From Brachionus manjavacas (taxonomy: Eukaryota; Rotifera; Eurotatoria; Ploima; Brachionidae), in assembly GCA_019054805.1 (NCBI GenBank), contig JAHQIY010000014.1, positions 62,001 through 126,000 on the forward strand: a DNA stretch of 64,000 nt. The letters run 5' to 3'. Of the stretch, positions 34,314 to 47,239 are shown one piece after another. The translations under genes were made by a program, and so were the position numbers. Positions within the stretch are counted from its first letter, which is position 1; each line of letters starts with the position of its first letter. The notes under the pieces are model-generated. The model saw only the letters and a list, made by a program, of their open reading frames with translations. It did no database searches and was not told where the DNA came from.

Positions 34314-34788
34314 TGTGCCGCAAAGTCAAAGATGTCAAGCAAGAAGAATTAAATAGGCTAAAAGAAAAATATTCTTATGTTCTCAATGGTCGACTGGAAA
34401 TGAATGTAAAGTTTTACCAGTTCTTGTACTCCAATTTCTCGATCAAGACAAAGCTTTGAGATACAAATGTAATTTTGTTGAATGCTCTCAAAAAAACAAG
34501 TCTTTTGCATCCAAATTTGGATTAGTTCAGCATCTTTGTTTGAATCATACAAAACAATTGCCTGGAGGTGGTCTGTTTCTACTTCAAAGAAAGGAAAAGA
34601 CCCTTGAAAAAAAAACACAAAAAAGTCTTGATATTTATAAATGCAAGTATTGTGACAAAACTAACAAAAGAAGAAAACCATTTAAAAATCATGAAGAAGA
34701 ATGCAGTCAGAAAAAGGAAAATGATGAAAATGTAATTGATGAAATATCGCTATTGGAGGAAAGTTTTTCAACCATAATACTTGATTAA
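34314..34788 (+). pseudogene. C2H2 zinc-finger protein of the Rep-like element, plus-strand copy
   Basis: Two overlapping frames. 34314-34459 encodes a charged helix (KDVKQEELNRLKEKYSYVLN). A one-base shift or small intron leads to 34456-34788 with YKCNFVECSQKNKSFASK and an H-x4-H end followed by QLPGG, then a second C-x2-C...H...C module (YKCKYCDKTNKRRK). The first finger is clearly related to that at 26311-26889 (same N-K-S-F-A-S-K and Q-L/E-L-P-G words). A Rep-like relic begins about 400 bases downstream. Confidence 0.5.
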
Positions 34789-35179
34789 TATTTGATTGAC
34801 AAACAATCAAAAATATTCAAATTAAATTTCATAATTTTTAATAAATAAATCAATAAAAAGATTTTTTTATCTTTTTTTTTAATTATCAATTACATTTCAG
34901 ACAAAAAATTTGAAAAAAAAATCTGGTCATATCAGGTCGAACCAATGTATTTTTCAGACATTTTCTTTTATTAAAAAACGCTTCTTACATATTTATTGTG
35001 TCATTATTAACATATTACCGAGGCTTTTAAAATATTAAAAAATGTTTGCAAAATCGTTATACAGAAATTAAAAATTTGTTGTTATTTTTTTTTTCTTTAC
35101 GTTTTAATTAAAATTTCATCATCATTTTGCTAGATAAATCTACCAAAATTTAAGCAGCCCTTAGCCGTCTAAAAACGTA

Positions 35180-36500
35180 TCCAGCTTTCGATTATTTTTT
35201 TTCCATCCGGAGTCAATCTAAATAAACAAGAGTTCTTATCACAAATTTTATGTTTATGGTTGGCTAAAAACAGTAGAGATAATCGAAATTTTTGACAAGA
35301 TCATTTTTTTCAAATTACGTTCTGGGAAACTTGTATATTTGGAACAGCGTGTAGATGACATCCAGATATTTTTTGTCCGATTTATTGTAAGAAACACAAA
35401 ATTAGGAATCCTGAATTTGATTTTTACGACCGTGTGGTCACTTAGAATTATTTTAACGAATCGGGTAGTTTTTATTTTTGTATTTTTGAGTTAACATTTT
35501 TCTCAATAGGTTGAACCGAAAGATGTTGAGCACAAGCTGGGTAATTTTTTCTTATTTTTTTTTAAATTGAGAAATGTTAAGCAAAAAAAGAAGGACAAAA
35601 TATCAAAAGGGGAATAAATGATTGGTCGCTTTTATCTGGACTAAAGCAAGTTTAGGGTTAGGGTTAAGCAAGGCTTTAACTCTATTGGCCTTTTAAAATT
35701 GGAGAAAATTTTTTCGACTGGCTTAATCAAGTTGGTAAAATGAATGGTTTACAAAACAATATGAACATAAGAGAAAGAAGCTTCGAATATTTGGAGATCC
35801 AAATAGTGGAAGACTTGTTTATTTAAGGCTTTACTGGGTAACTTATAAGGAAAATTTGAGTGAGGAACAGTTAAAAATGATTTTAAAAAACCAGAGCTTT
35901 ATTTGTGATCAAAAGCATGCTTCAGCAAAAAAATTATGGAATGTTCGAATGATCTTCATTTCTAACGATGAACCAAAATCTTTTATTGAACTTAAGGAGC
36001 TCATAGTAAAAAAAAAGTAATTTTTCCTTAATTTTATTTAGAAGAGACTTTAATTTTTAATGCCTTTGGCGTCAGCAATATCAGTGACTTTTTAAGAATT
36101 CGACTGGAGAATTCCCGAAGAAGAGCTTTCTTTGCGTCCAGGACAAAGACCGGTTTCTCAATGGATTATGTAAAAAAAATGTCTCATTCTTCCTCACTAG
36201 TTGATGACCTGGCTCAATTTAATTTTAACCATTTTACCATTAAGTTGCTTAACTGATGGTGGCCTTGATTTAAAAAAATATCACCGATATCAGGAAAAAA
36301 AGAGCAAGAAAGCGATCAAGTCATGAAATTATTGATGATTGTTGATAATTATTGATGGTAAAAATTCAAAATAAAAAAATTAAACAAACTATAATTTTAA
36401 TTGTTTTATTTATTTAAGTTTTCAAAAGATAAAATACTCTCATTTCAAAAGTTAAGATTACGCAATTTAGATAAAAACACAAGAATTATTTATGAAGATT
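35180..36500 (+). pseudogene. Rep-like element, most decayed plus-strand relic
   Basis: Parallels the copy at 27640-29704 segment by segment: KFYVYGWLKTVE and FKLRSGKLVY (35240-35340), RNPEFDFYDRV, a degenerate P-loop GDPNSGRL (35800-35825), NLSEEQLKMILKNQSF, motif C MIFISNDE (about 35950) and a C-terminal PEEELSLRPGQRP-like segment (36110-36150). Stops and frameshifts are frequent. Between the N-terminal and helicase parts (35651-35667) a short telomere-like tract replaces about 400 bases present in the other copy. Confidence 0.55.
35651..35667. repeat. Telomere-like tract inside a Rep-like relic
   Basis: TTTAGGGTTAGGGTTAAGC follows AAGCAAG; the sister copy at 28145 has AAGCAAGTTTAGGTAGAC. 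The tract therefore starts exactly at a point where the element itself reads TTTAGG, a microhomology join. Confidence 0.75.
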
Positions 36501-37070
36501 AAGGGATTATTTTAAAGAAATCAGAGGTTGAAAAATCAAATTCTGAAGATACCGCTTACAATGATCAAATCAAAATAAAAAAATGATAAATTTAAATTTT
36601 AATCTTTATTATTTAATAATGTGTACAGTTTTTTTTTAAATTTGTGTCTAGAACTCGCTATGGTTAGTACATATCTTCAACAATTCAAGTCCCTTTTTTC
36701 GGGATAATAATAAAAAATAAATTTTAAATAAGATCACGTTTGTTTTTCAAAAAAATAAAATCTTTAATTTAATTGGGTTTATTGATTGTTATTTTCTAAT
36801 GTTAACGAAAATATTAATTTAAATTATTTATTTAGCCAAATCTACAAACTACTACTTTAGATAAAAAAATTTCTGACAATATTATACCCTTTTGAAAAAG
36901 GCGGTGAAAGAACTTAAATGTCAATCTACGTTGGTTCAATATTTTGAATATTATAACAAGTATTTTCGGACTTTATTCATTATTATAAAAATAATTTGTT
37001 TGGTGCCAAATCAATGGTTAGCGATAATATTAGAGAAATGATTTCAAAACATAAAGAAGACGAAAAGTAG
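36501..37070. other. AT-rich spacer
   Basis: No feature recognised. Confidence 0.5.
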
Positions 37071-38170
37071 GGGTTGCCTAGATTTTCGTAGATTTATCTA
37101 TCAAAAATCTAGGTAATACGTTGATCGTGTCTGTCTTTCTGTCTGTCTAGATTTTTAAAAGTTGTCGTAGACATCTGAAACTTTTTATGCACATATATTA
37201 GACCATGGATGGGTAAACATGGTTCAGTGATCATTCTGCTATTGTTTCAACCATTATTTCAACCAACAATTTTGCAAACTAGAGTGAGCTCCAAGAGTCA
37301 AATGAAAAATCGACCAAAAACTTTTTTAAGAAAATATATTAAAGTGTCATTATTTATGATTAAACGTCAATTAAAAAAAGATAAAATCGTCATTTATTTA
37401 TGTTAATTAGTCAACATAAAAATTAGTCAATTGAATGTATGAATCGTAAATTAAAAGTAATAGTTGTCATTTTAAGTAATTAGTTATCACATAATAAAAT
37501 TAAATGTTATAAAATAAAGAGTCATAAAAAAAAATTTTAATCATAAAAAAATTAATAGAATATTTTCAATTATTTTATTACTAATGCTTTTAATTCCTTT
37601 TTTGGTCGTCCTACTCTTCTTTATTTTCCTAAAGGTATGTCGCAAGCTTCAGCTGGAAAGGACTCCAATAATCCTTGGCTTTAATCAACACCAATTATAT
37701 GCTTCCACATTATTAAATGGGATAACAGCGTTATTTTAGGAATTTGCTGCTAGGGTAGTCTCATTATTACCTTCTTCTACCTCAGTTTCAATTAAAGTGT
37801 TCCTTAAGTTGTCTTGAGCTTCGATTTATTCGTCGAAAGCCTCATGAATATCTTCATAACCCCCCGATTCCCCATAAAATTATTTATTGGGGTCGTAAGA
37901 TTCGAGCCATGGTTCATTGAAACAATTTACCATTTTGACTATGACAATTAATACATTTAAGTAACATTATTTCTTTTCAATGACAATTAATACATTTAAT
38001 TTACATTAATTTAATTGACGTTTAATCAAAATAAATGACGCTTTAATATGCGGCCCTTTTTTAAATACCTTATTTGAACTCTTCGTTGTCTGATATGCGT
38101 GCATACAAAGTTTCAGATGTCTACGACAACTTTTAAAAACCTTGACAGACAGACACGACCTAATATAAAA
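37071..38170. mobile_element. Fold-back/TIR DNA element of about 1.1 kb with decayed frame
   Basis: The left end begins with the same GGGTTGCCTAGATTTT hairpin block as 29703 and 32516. Bases 37124-37198 and 38091-38170 are inverted copies sharing AAAAGTTGTCGTAGACATCT and a GTCTGTCTGTC tract. Between them the minus strand keeps traces of a reading frame (MVNCFNEPWLESYD, then an acidic stretch, ending in VGRPKKELKAL, an AT-hook-like word) with several stops. It looks like a non-autonomous derivative of a cut-and-paste transposon. The superfamily is unknown. Confidence 0.6.
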
Positions 38171-38857
38171 AGATTATTTATACAATAAACAATTTATTAT
38201 GAAATTTATAAAATAGAAATTTTATCATATATCATTTGATAACTTTGTTTTCAAGTTATACTCAATTCCTTTTAACTGTCATTTCTTGATTGATATTTAC
38301 TTCATTCCTAATTATCGATACTTGCTTATTTAACTAAAAATCATTACGACGAGTATTTGTAATCGAACTTCGTTGATCGATACGATTAACCCAGTCGAAA
38401 CCATTTTGAGCCCAAACCCAATATATTATCAACTGATAACATAACCCTAAATGATAAAAATTATAATTAATACTGACCAAAATTTTTTTTTACTAATTTT
38501 TTTATTAAATTATCACGAATTAATGTTTTAAAAATTACTGAGCATTTATTTGGTCCCCAAAATATTTTTATGCTAAAAAAAAATTTAAAAAACTAAATCT
38601 CGTCTAAAATAAATTTATATTAGATAAAACATTTGAATTATTTATATTTTTTTATTTTTCAAAAAATCCAAATTAAATTAATAAGAATAAGAAAAATTGA
38701 GTATAAAAAATTCTAATAAATAGTTTTATTCTATTTTTTAGCAACTTATCTACGAAAATAATGCTTAAAAAATCATCTTTACATTTTTGAGTTTAATTTA
38801 AATAAAACTAAAAAAAACAAAACTATCTTAATAATTATTAGGTTAGATAAAACTACT
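38171..38857. other. Downstream region of PIKfyve
   Basis: AT-rich; it probably includes the 3' UTR of the minus-strand PIKfyve gene. No distinct polyadenylation site stands out because AATAAA-like words are everywhere. Confidence 0.5.
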
Positions 38858-41520
38858 TCATGAATTCAAGTTATCTTCGTACCATTGATCTGGAACTTGT
38901 TGAAAATATCTATCAATGGCATTAATAAATCTGGTTTTGTATACTTCAGGCGAGACAATCGTAGGCATTTTTCCTTGTGAGCCTCCGATTGTTTTTTTGA
39001 TGTATGTTTCGACTTTTTTATCCCACGTAAAGGCTCTTAAGTAATCGATAAGACCAACAGTGACTTGATTGCTCTCCATATCAATTCCACACAATAGTGA
39101 ATAGTCCATAATGTATTTGCTGCTCAAAAATTTCGAATCATTTTCGATAGCCTTCATTAGAACATACTTTGAGTGTGGTTTTATGTAAATGGGATTGTCG
39201 AACGACCATCGAAGAAAATTCTCATCAAGTAAAACAATGTCTTTGTCACTTGATTGAGCTGTGTCAGTTTGTGCTGTCGACTGATTGACATTTATGAGCC
39301 GATTGCGCTCCGATCCTTTCAAATCAAATATTTGAATGGATTTGCTTTTGTTGGTAACAAACAAATTTTCCATAACAATTATGTCAATTTTGATAGCTTT
39401 GCTTGACGAAATGCCTGAATTTTTCACCATGCATATTCTGTATGCACCGAAAATTTTTGCCATTGCTGTGGCTTTTTTGTTTTCTATGGAATCTATTAAG
39501 TAGTTGATGTATTGTGGTGCAAACTCTGCAAATGAAGCAACCTCTTGCTTGGACATTTCTTTTAAAATGAACCTATTGTCTAAAGTTTTTCTAAATTGTG
39601 AATTTGATTTGCCTCCTTTAGCTTCCCAATTGACGCATCGAAATAATGAATTTATGAATTTGTCCTCTTCGTTTGGCATTACAAGATTACGAAGGCGACG
39701 AAACAATTCAGCATGGTACGCCTTACAATAAAACTTTGAGTTTGAGTCCGAAAATTGAAGTTCAAAATGTATTAAATTTGATTTTAAGTTAGCTGACGGA
39801 TCGAACTCATCAATATCTTGTTGTTGTTGTTGATGTTGTTGAATTTGAGCTGGTGCAGTGTAAAACTTCTGAATATCCATTTTGCTCGAATTTTGTTGAA
39901 ATTGATTGTATTCACGGGAACATAGAGCAAAAGCGACTATGGAGCTGAGATATTTTTCGTTGACATAGTAGGACGAAGTAGTGCTCAGAATGTAATGTTC
40001 GTCTTCGGCAAAAGGAATTTTAAGCGGCTGAAAAGTTGAAGATGCAATAAAACTGGCCAAAATACGCTTGCCAATTGCTATAGCTGATTGAGAGCCTTGA
40101 AATGACTTGGGCACGTTTTCTTCATTGTCAATAATTGAACTTTCGCTCAATAACGACCCATACTCAAATGATTGATCGTTGGAAAAAATTTGTTTTCCTT
40201 TTAAAAAATAAAAATAGGCTTATTTTTCAATTGAAAAACAAGTGCAAATATAGAGATTTTTTGTGTTCAATTACAATTAATTTTTTATTAAGAAAATTTG
40301 ACAAGAGCTAAAATTTTAGCATTCAGTCAATTTTTTATTTATTTCTAAATAAAAATCTTACTATACGAAAAGATCGAATTACAAGATATAATTTTTAGTA
40401 CCTTTAATTTGGTTACCCATGGATTGTGCTGGTAGACCTTTAATACCCGTGATCACTTATCCTTATTAAAATCTAAAAGAGTTTTAATAATAGCCTAGAG
40501 ATAGTTTAGTGAAAATAATTATTTTTTATTATTTTTCTTTTTACAGTGATGAATTTTTAGAGTGACTTTTTGTTGACAACTTTAAGTTTATGATCAATTT
40601 TTGATGCTCAAAATGATCATTTAAAGTTTAAATAGAGTAAAAAAAAATTGAAATCTTTCATTATTCAATCATCAATTAGTTTTTATTTTAGTAGGTATAG
40701 TTTGAATGCTAGATTACCTTGTAGTTGAGAATCACTCGTCGATTCGTTAAACAATTGAGGCGATTTTATTTCATCGTCAGACTTTGTTTTTTTATTGCTG
40801 AACAACTCAATTACTCTATTGTTCCAATTGATTGCAAAATTTGCCAGGTGCTTTTTCAAATCGATTATTAGCAAATCAACATATGCATAGTTGATCTCAC
40901 TGACACTGGTCACAGCTTCTTGCAAATTATTAGTCAAAATTAAATTTATTTTCTCAATTTTTGACTTTAAACTCGTGTCACTATTTATCTGTGCTAAATG
41001 CTGATCCAACTTTTGCATTTGTTTTTCGCTCAGATTTTGAGCCTTAAGTTGATTTAGTTTTTCGGTTAAAGTGGTCGTTTGAGAGAGACCTTTTTCGTAC
41101 ATTTCTTTTATTTCGTCTATGTATTCTTCACGTTTTTTAGCATGTTCCAAACGCTTTATTTGAGTATGAGGCAAAAAAAGCTTTTTAATAGTTATTCTAC
41201 TTGTTGAAAATACAGTTACTGTATTTTTGTATCTAAAGTATTGATAGTTATCGTTGAAAAGCGAATGAGTGCACTGTTGATCGCTCGGCTCCGGATTAAA
41301 TTGATGATATGCCGATTGAGCGTGAAATGTCAACTGAAGAAATTTTGCCAACGAAAATGACCATGTGTCGGGCGACATGGCAACTTTTTTGGTCGACTTG
41401 TTGCATTTCTGGCAAACAGACCACATAAAAATGTTTATGTCATCGTACACTGGTTGATTGCTTATGCTTGATTGTTCATGCATTGAAGATGTCAACAATT
41501 GATGAACATGTTCTTGTTGT

Positions 41521-41552
<32 letters not shown>

Positions 41553-44500
41553 TAGTGATTGATTGCTTGTTTGCGATGGACTTTTGGGCAAAAGAGATGA
41601 CACAGATAGAACAGACATGGACTGTGCTGGTGATTTTGGAGTTTGATTACTAGATGAATGCATATGATTAGGTTCGTTTTGTGAATGGTTTTTTGAATAG
41701 TTTTGTGGATGACTTTGTGAGTAATTTGGCGTCTGGTTTGGTATGACGCTCATGCGAACCGTGATCTTTGTATCAGCGTGAATAAAAGAGCGTGTGTGAA
41801 GAACAATTGGCAATGAACAAAATTCATTCGAACATTTGTAGTCATTTCTAAAGCAATTTCTTGCCAAAAAACTTCCCAAAGTCATGTCATTATCTGTGTA
41901 GAATTTCATGTTAATGACACGTGGCTTTTGACAAATGTTCGGATATACTGGTGAAGTTTGGCACTGATTTACATAAAGAACAGCTAAATGCTGACGATTT
42001 AAAATGTCCAAACAATCAAATTTACACTTGGTTGAATTAACTTCATTCAAATTTGTTTCACGTTCTATGTCTTTAAATATTAGCTTACGTTGATTGCCGG
42101 ACATGTTTGAAGCAATGCCGCCGCGAGACTTAAAGTCTGCGTAGAGTTTTTGTATTTGTTTATCGTCAAAAGACTTGGTTAAGTGCATGAGTAAAAATTG
42201 GTGAACTTTGGCCTTGTTTTGATCCCAATCAGTCCAAAAATTAGTTGTTCTATTTGGTGACGTAATTGAACAACTATTGGTAATGCACTGGGAGTCCAAG
42301 AGTAAAATAAATGAATCTAGATAGTTCATGTAATTGCTAGGCAAATATGCTCTTAGCGGATCGCTTGTGTCTTCTAGTAGCAAATAAGGCATTTTGTATT
42401 TTATAAAAGGTGAACACGACAAATGTAAATCATCAATTAATAATTTAAAATTTCGATTTAAATTTCCATTAGTTTTTTCACTATATTGTTCACAAATAGT
42501 GAGCTTTAGTGTCTTGTTGTCAGCATCGTGACACTGTTGAATGCTTGTTTCTAATGGATTTTGGTCAATGGACACAGGCAAGCTATTTATTTTTTTATTT
42601 TCTCTTTCATCTGACGATCTGTCTATTTTAAGCACTAGTCGGCTATTTTCTTCTTCTTCTTCTTCTTCTTCTTCTAGGTCTTGAATATTGGACAAATCGG
42701 AATCATTGGTCATCATCTCCGATTCATCATTAACCATTGACTCAAAGATAGCTTTTATTTTTTTGAGAAAAAATTATAAATTTTTCATTAATTTCATTAT
42801 TTTAATTTAACGCTGAACTTTAGATTTTAGGCGCTTGTGCTTGAAATTGCTATTTTTTTATTAAACGATATTCAAAAAAAATTTCAAAAAAATACAATTT
42901 ATATTTTAGTGCTAATAAATCTTAAAAAAGCGGCCAAAATTGGAGAAATAAAAAAAAATCATAGATTTTTAGCATTTAAATTTAAAAAAAAGATATAAAA
43001 GAAAATCAAATTGTTTTAAATTTCTTGTCTCGTTAATACCAAAATCCCCGGAGTGTCATTTTGACCTTTTTTAATAATTTTTTTCAATGTTCTTTTCAAA
43101 AATCTAGAAAAATAATTCCAATTTTTAAAAAATACAACAATTTCTCTCGAATTCAGATTTTTTTTCTGAACAAAAAAAATTAAAAGTAAAACCCAATCGT
43201 GTCAAAATTATTTGACATGCTGTCTCATTTTAATATTTAGTTTTAATCTAATGATAAAGCATATGACGCTTGATAAAATTAAAAATCTTAAATAAAAATT
43301 GAAAAAGATTGAAATTTGACAGTGTCAAGCTGCAATTAAAGTCAATGAACTACTCGAATATTTCTAACTGCAAACATAATTACAAAAAATCTTAAACGAC
43401 CATTTTTTAATTGCTGATAGACTTGGAATTTGCGGTAAGAAATTTTGGTGTTTTGAGTGTTAAACATGAAATGTTGCCAGCTTAACCAAAATTCATAATA
43501 ACTGACATAAGGTGAATTTATTCATTTTGTCTCAGAAAATTTAATTAGCTTAATAATTAGCACAATGAGTGCTTGTTAATTAAAATAATTCGGAGCCTTG
43601 AGTATTCAAACAACAAAGTAATAATCAACTTACTATTTTTCAAATTGAAATCAGCATATTTATCCAAAATAAACGATTGTTCTAATTTGGTGTTGTAGGC
43701 AACATAGATCATAAATTTCAATACTGCTTTAACATTCTAGAAGAATAAGAGAAATTTTTTTAGCATTAAAATTAATAAATAAAATAGTATTAAAATTAAT
43801 AAATAAAATAGTATTAAAATTAATAAAAGATTTTTGCTGTTTTTGCTGTTGTTTTTGTTGTTGTAATTGCAATTCTAAATAATTACCTTTAATTCTATTT
43901 CATTTTGACTATGCAAAAGAATTGTGCAACCTAGATTAGTTGGTGTGCCTTCAAAGAACATCAACGATTTTTGTCTATCGTTGGCAAAATGATAAGATTG
44001 AACATGAAATCGGGAGCAAAAGCCTAGTTTTGGTTTTCGTATTGGATCATCAATCGAATACATTGGATCAGCTTGTAAGAACCTAGCCAATTTGTCCATA
44101 ATACTTGGCTTAACATTTAGAGCTAGAGATACATTGGACAAGAGAAATAGGTCCTGAGCGATTCGAGCAACTGATTTTTCCACAACCAGCACGTCTGGCT
44201 TATGTCTTAGCAAAAGTTTGGAACAATAGTTTTTGAGATATTGACTTTCGGCAGCATATATTGATTCCAATGAGCACATTTTGTCCTCTGTTCGGTTGTT
44301 GTACTCAATGGGCGATTTGAGAAGCAAAACTTTTGGACTCGATGAGTCGTTATTCATGCTTTTATGAGCCAAATTTTTGGTAAACACCAAACCATTGACT
44401 ATTCGCGAATGGTCTTTGTTTCCACAAACAATCTTTTTGATTTTGATGTAAGCTCTAATGTCCATTGAATCGTTGTCATGTTTTACATCAGGCTTTACCA

Positions 44501-46755
44501 AATCAACACACTGTGTTGCCAATTCAACAATTATATCAAACCATTCAAAGCTGATATTTTTCAACTTGAGCATTTGCTTTAGTATTTCGGCATGGAGATG
44601 CTTGTGTACTTTTTGCAAATTGTCATTCACTGTGTTTAGGCTGCGTGACAATTTTTGCTTAGGAACAAAGTCAGATGGCGAATTCGAATGTATATTAGGA
44701 GTTAGCAGGTCAGCATCATTGATTACACATGCTTTAGATTCGATTTGAATATATGGAATGCATTCGATTGATTCGTCCTGGTCATTCATAGCGGACACAA
44801 TTGCAGCTTCTTTTAAATTCATTTGACTCGACGAACTAGATGTGGACTCGGCATCAGGACTCGGACTCGGCATCGTTTTATTTATTTCCTTGATCCATTC
44901 GGGCTCTTCTTCGCCATCCATTTTGTTCTCGTCTTCTCGATTGTTGAACGAGAGCGCCGATGCACCAGGTTTGTAGAACGTGTAGTCATCATAGAATACT
45001 TGTTCAAATTTGTTAACCAAATGAGCGTTGTTTGCTGCTGACGGATTGAGATAATAGCTCGATTGATTGGGATTTTGCTGAAATGAACATTCGAGCCATT
45101 TTCCGTGCATCAATGCTTGGCCGATAACGATAGCCTGGTCTCTTAAATTATTGAATAAAATAAAATAAAATTGAATAACCCTAATTTTTTTTTAATTTCT
45201 TTCTAAAATAATAAACTAACATTTATTTTTATTTTTATTTTTTTTTTTTTTTTGAATAATAAGTAATTAAAAAGTTTTTCTATTACTTTGATACACTTTT
45301 AGCTTTCATAAGCCAGTCAACTAGTTCACGTCCACTAATGCTGTTATAAATTTTCCTAAATTTATTTATGCTTTTAGTAGTAAATTGAATTCCGTCCGAT
45401 GTATGATACAATTGAACCCATATATTCCTCAATTCAGCCGAATTGTTTAGAATTAATTGTTTCAATTCAGATTCATGAGATTGTGGTTTATTTAGGTCAT
45501 CCTTGTTCTCGGTCACATCGAATGGATTGTTCAAGTCATCGTTTTTGTCACAAATCGGATCACACGCTGAATTCAATGGCAATGTTGACAAACTAGCTGA
45601 AGATGAGTACGAATTGCCAAGGTTGAATTGAACATTGGACGAATCAGTGCTCAAACTATTGAATGCTTCTTGGTCAGGATTTGTAAAGGCTTTTTTTTTT
45701 AATTTCAAATATTCATTTTTTTTTTTTAAATGAAATAACAACAAAAAATAGATTACAATTAAAATAAGAAGTTGGCAAAGACAATCGCTTCATTAGTTCT
45801 TTAATCGAATTAGAGTTTTGTCTAAAATCGGCATTTCCAGATGTTTGTATTTCGGCCACAAACGAATGACAAAACGTGCATGCTCTAATGTTGCCATTTG
45901 TGTTGGGCCAAATGATTTTGCTTGGTATTTCATGCTCTGAGCATTTAGAGCAAAATATTTGACCACACACTCGACAATGCTAAATGAAATACAACACATT
46001 TAAAAGATTTTATTCAAACAAAACAAAATAAAAATGCAGCAATTACATGTCGTCTGCGGATCGTGGTAAATTTTTGACTACACTGAAAGCATTCTTTCAC
46101 TTGTTCATCTGGCATCCAAAATTGTTTTGAAGAACTGGTTTTCAATTGATTGTCTGAATTTGTTAAGCTAGTACTTGATAGGCTTAAATCAGGACTTGAT
46201 TGAACTGGCTGTACAGACACATTTATCGATTTAAGTGAATAAATATGCTTGAAAAAGTTGGATACGTTGTATCTGTTTGTAATGTTGCCGCACGGTTGGC
46301 CGTCACTGCCAATCGAGTTGTCCTTTTGATCTAAAGACATATTTGATTCATTAAATCTAATCGATTTCGGATTTGGTTGCTTCACATATGATATATTTTC
46401 ATTTACATTCTCAACTTTGATGCAAACTAAAAATTTAGCAAAAAATATTCATCAAAATTTATTCATAATATAATATGATTGTGTAATTGTGTAAAATCTA
46501 TTACCAGTTGTTTAAAAATTTTCTATAAAAAATAAAACTATCTTAACATAAAATCTTCATTTAAATTCTAATTGAGAGTAAATTACTTGAGTCATTGTTA
46601 GAGTGAGCCTTAAGCCGCTCGACTGAAGATATTGAGTTTCGATGGGTAAAACGCCTAAAAAGTTTTCTTCTATTTTCCAACAACTCTTCATATTCATATT
46701 CACTATCAATATTCTTAAAAAATGTAAGATTTTTTTGATCCTCTTTGGTATTCAT
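38858..46755 (-). CDS. PIKFYVE: 1-phosphatidylinositol 3-phosphate 5-kinase (PIKfyve/Fab1)
   Basis: Eight exons: 46755-46587, 46426-46047, 45979-45757, 45689-45287, 45141-43887, 43736-43634, 42751-40718 and 40197-38858. All junctions are GT-AG and in phase; the total of 5907 nt gives 1968 residues, against about 2100 in mammals. Domains in order: FYVE zinc finger (about 157-222, with RRRHHCRVCGQIF across an intron) for PI3P binding on endosomes; DEP (about 355-430, GRELVDWLMKAK...VIGQALMHGKWL); a CCT/chaperonin-like domain (about 560-800, FFEGTPTNLGCTILL); a Cys/His region with poly-Glu and a 13-Gln run; and a C-terminal PIP-kinase domain (about 1690-1960) with FDLKGSERNR, IMDYSLLCGID and VGLIDYLRAFTWDKK. 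The enzyme makes PI(3,5)P2 from PI3P for endolysosome traffic. All key motifs look intact, so it is probably functional. Confidence 0.95.
41518..41560 (-). repeat. CAG/CAA trinucleotide run (poly-Gln) in PIKfyve
   Basis: On the coding (minus) strand 13 consecutive Gln codons, mixed CAA and CAG, lie in the variable linker before the Cys-rich C-x2-C-x2-C segment. A nine-Glu run sits at 42650-42680. Confidence 0.85.
43764..43826. repeat. 24-bp tandem repeat in a PIKfyve intron
   Basis: Two and a half copies of ATTAAAATTAATAAATAAAA with a TAGT spacer, in the intron between exons 5 and 6. No function evident. Confidence 0.7.
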
Positions 46756-47239
46756 TTGATATTAATTTTCCTATTTTCAATTGTTCATTATTCTCAAAAG
46801 CAAACTTTTTTAAACTTTTTCCTTTAAAATAAAAATTTAACAGGTCTAAAATCACTAGCTCCTCATTTGATCATAAGTTTAACTAAAAGTTTGCTTTATT
46901 CAAAGTAAATTTATCAAGTCTATCACATTTTTTAAAGGCAAAAATCATAATTTTATTTCTTATTTAATATATTATTTTTCAAACACTTAGATAAGATATT
47001 TTTAATATTAGATCCATTTTTATTCTTATAAAATTTAGATAAGCCATGAGAGATGAGGTTTTTCCAAAATAAAATACAATCTCTGATAAATTTTTTTAAG
47101 GAAGATTAAATTATTAACTTGAATATCAATTAAAATCTCGCTAATTTTTCAAATTTACATACAAATATTTTCAGTAATATTTTTATATAGAACACAATTT
47201 TTTTCATTTATTCAAGATTTCTTATTTTAAAGGCGCTTG
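46756..47239. other. Upstream of PIKfyve
   Basis: AT-rich and probably holds the PIKfyve promoter and 5' UTR. No specific motif could be supported. Confidence 0.4.

Noticed and set aside
35240-35460. Functional N-terminal nuclease in the plus-strand Rep-like relics
   Set aside because: The N-terminal segments of these copies lack a His-x-His motif and the catalytic Tyr. Only the separate minus-strand fragment at 23948-24369 has them.
41468-41653. Plus-strand frame opposite the poly-Gln run
   Set aside because: It results from the CAG/CAA repeat of PIKfyve read on the other strand.
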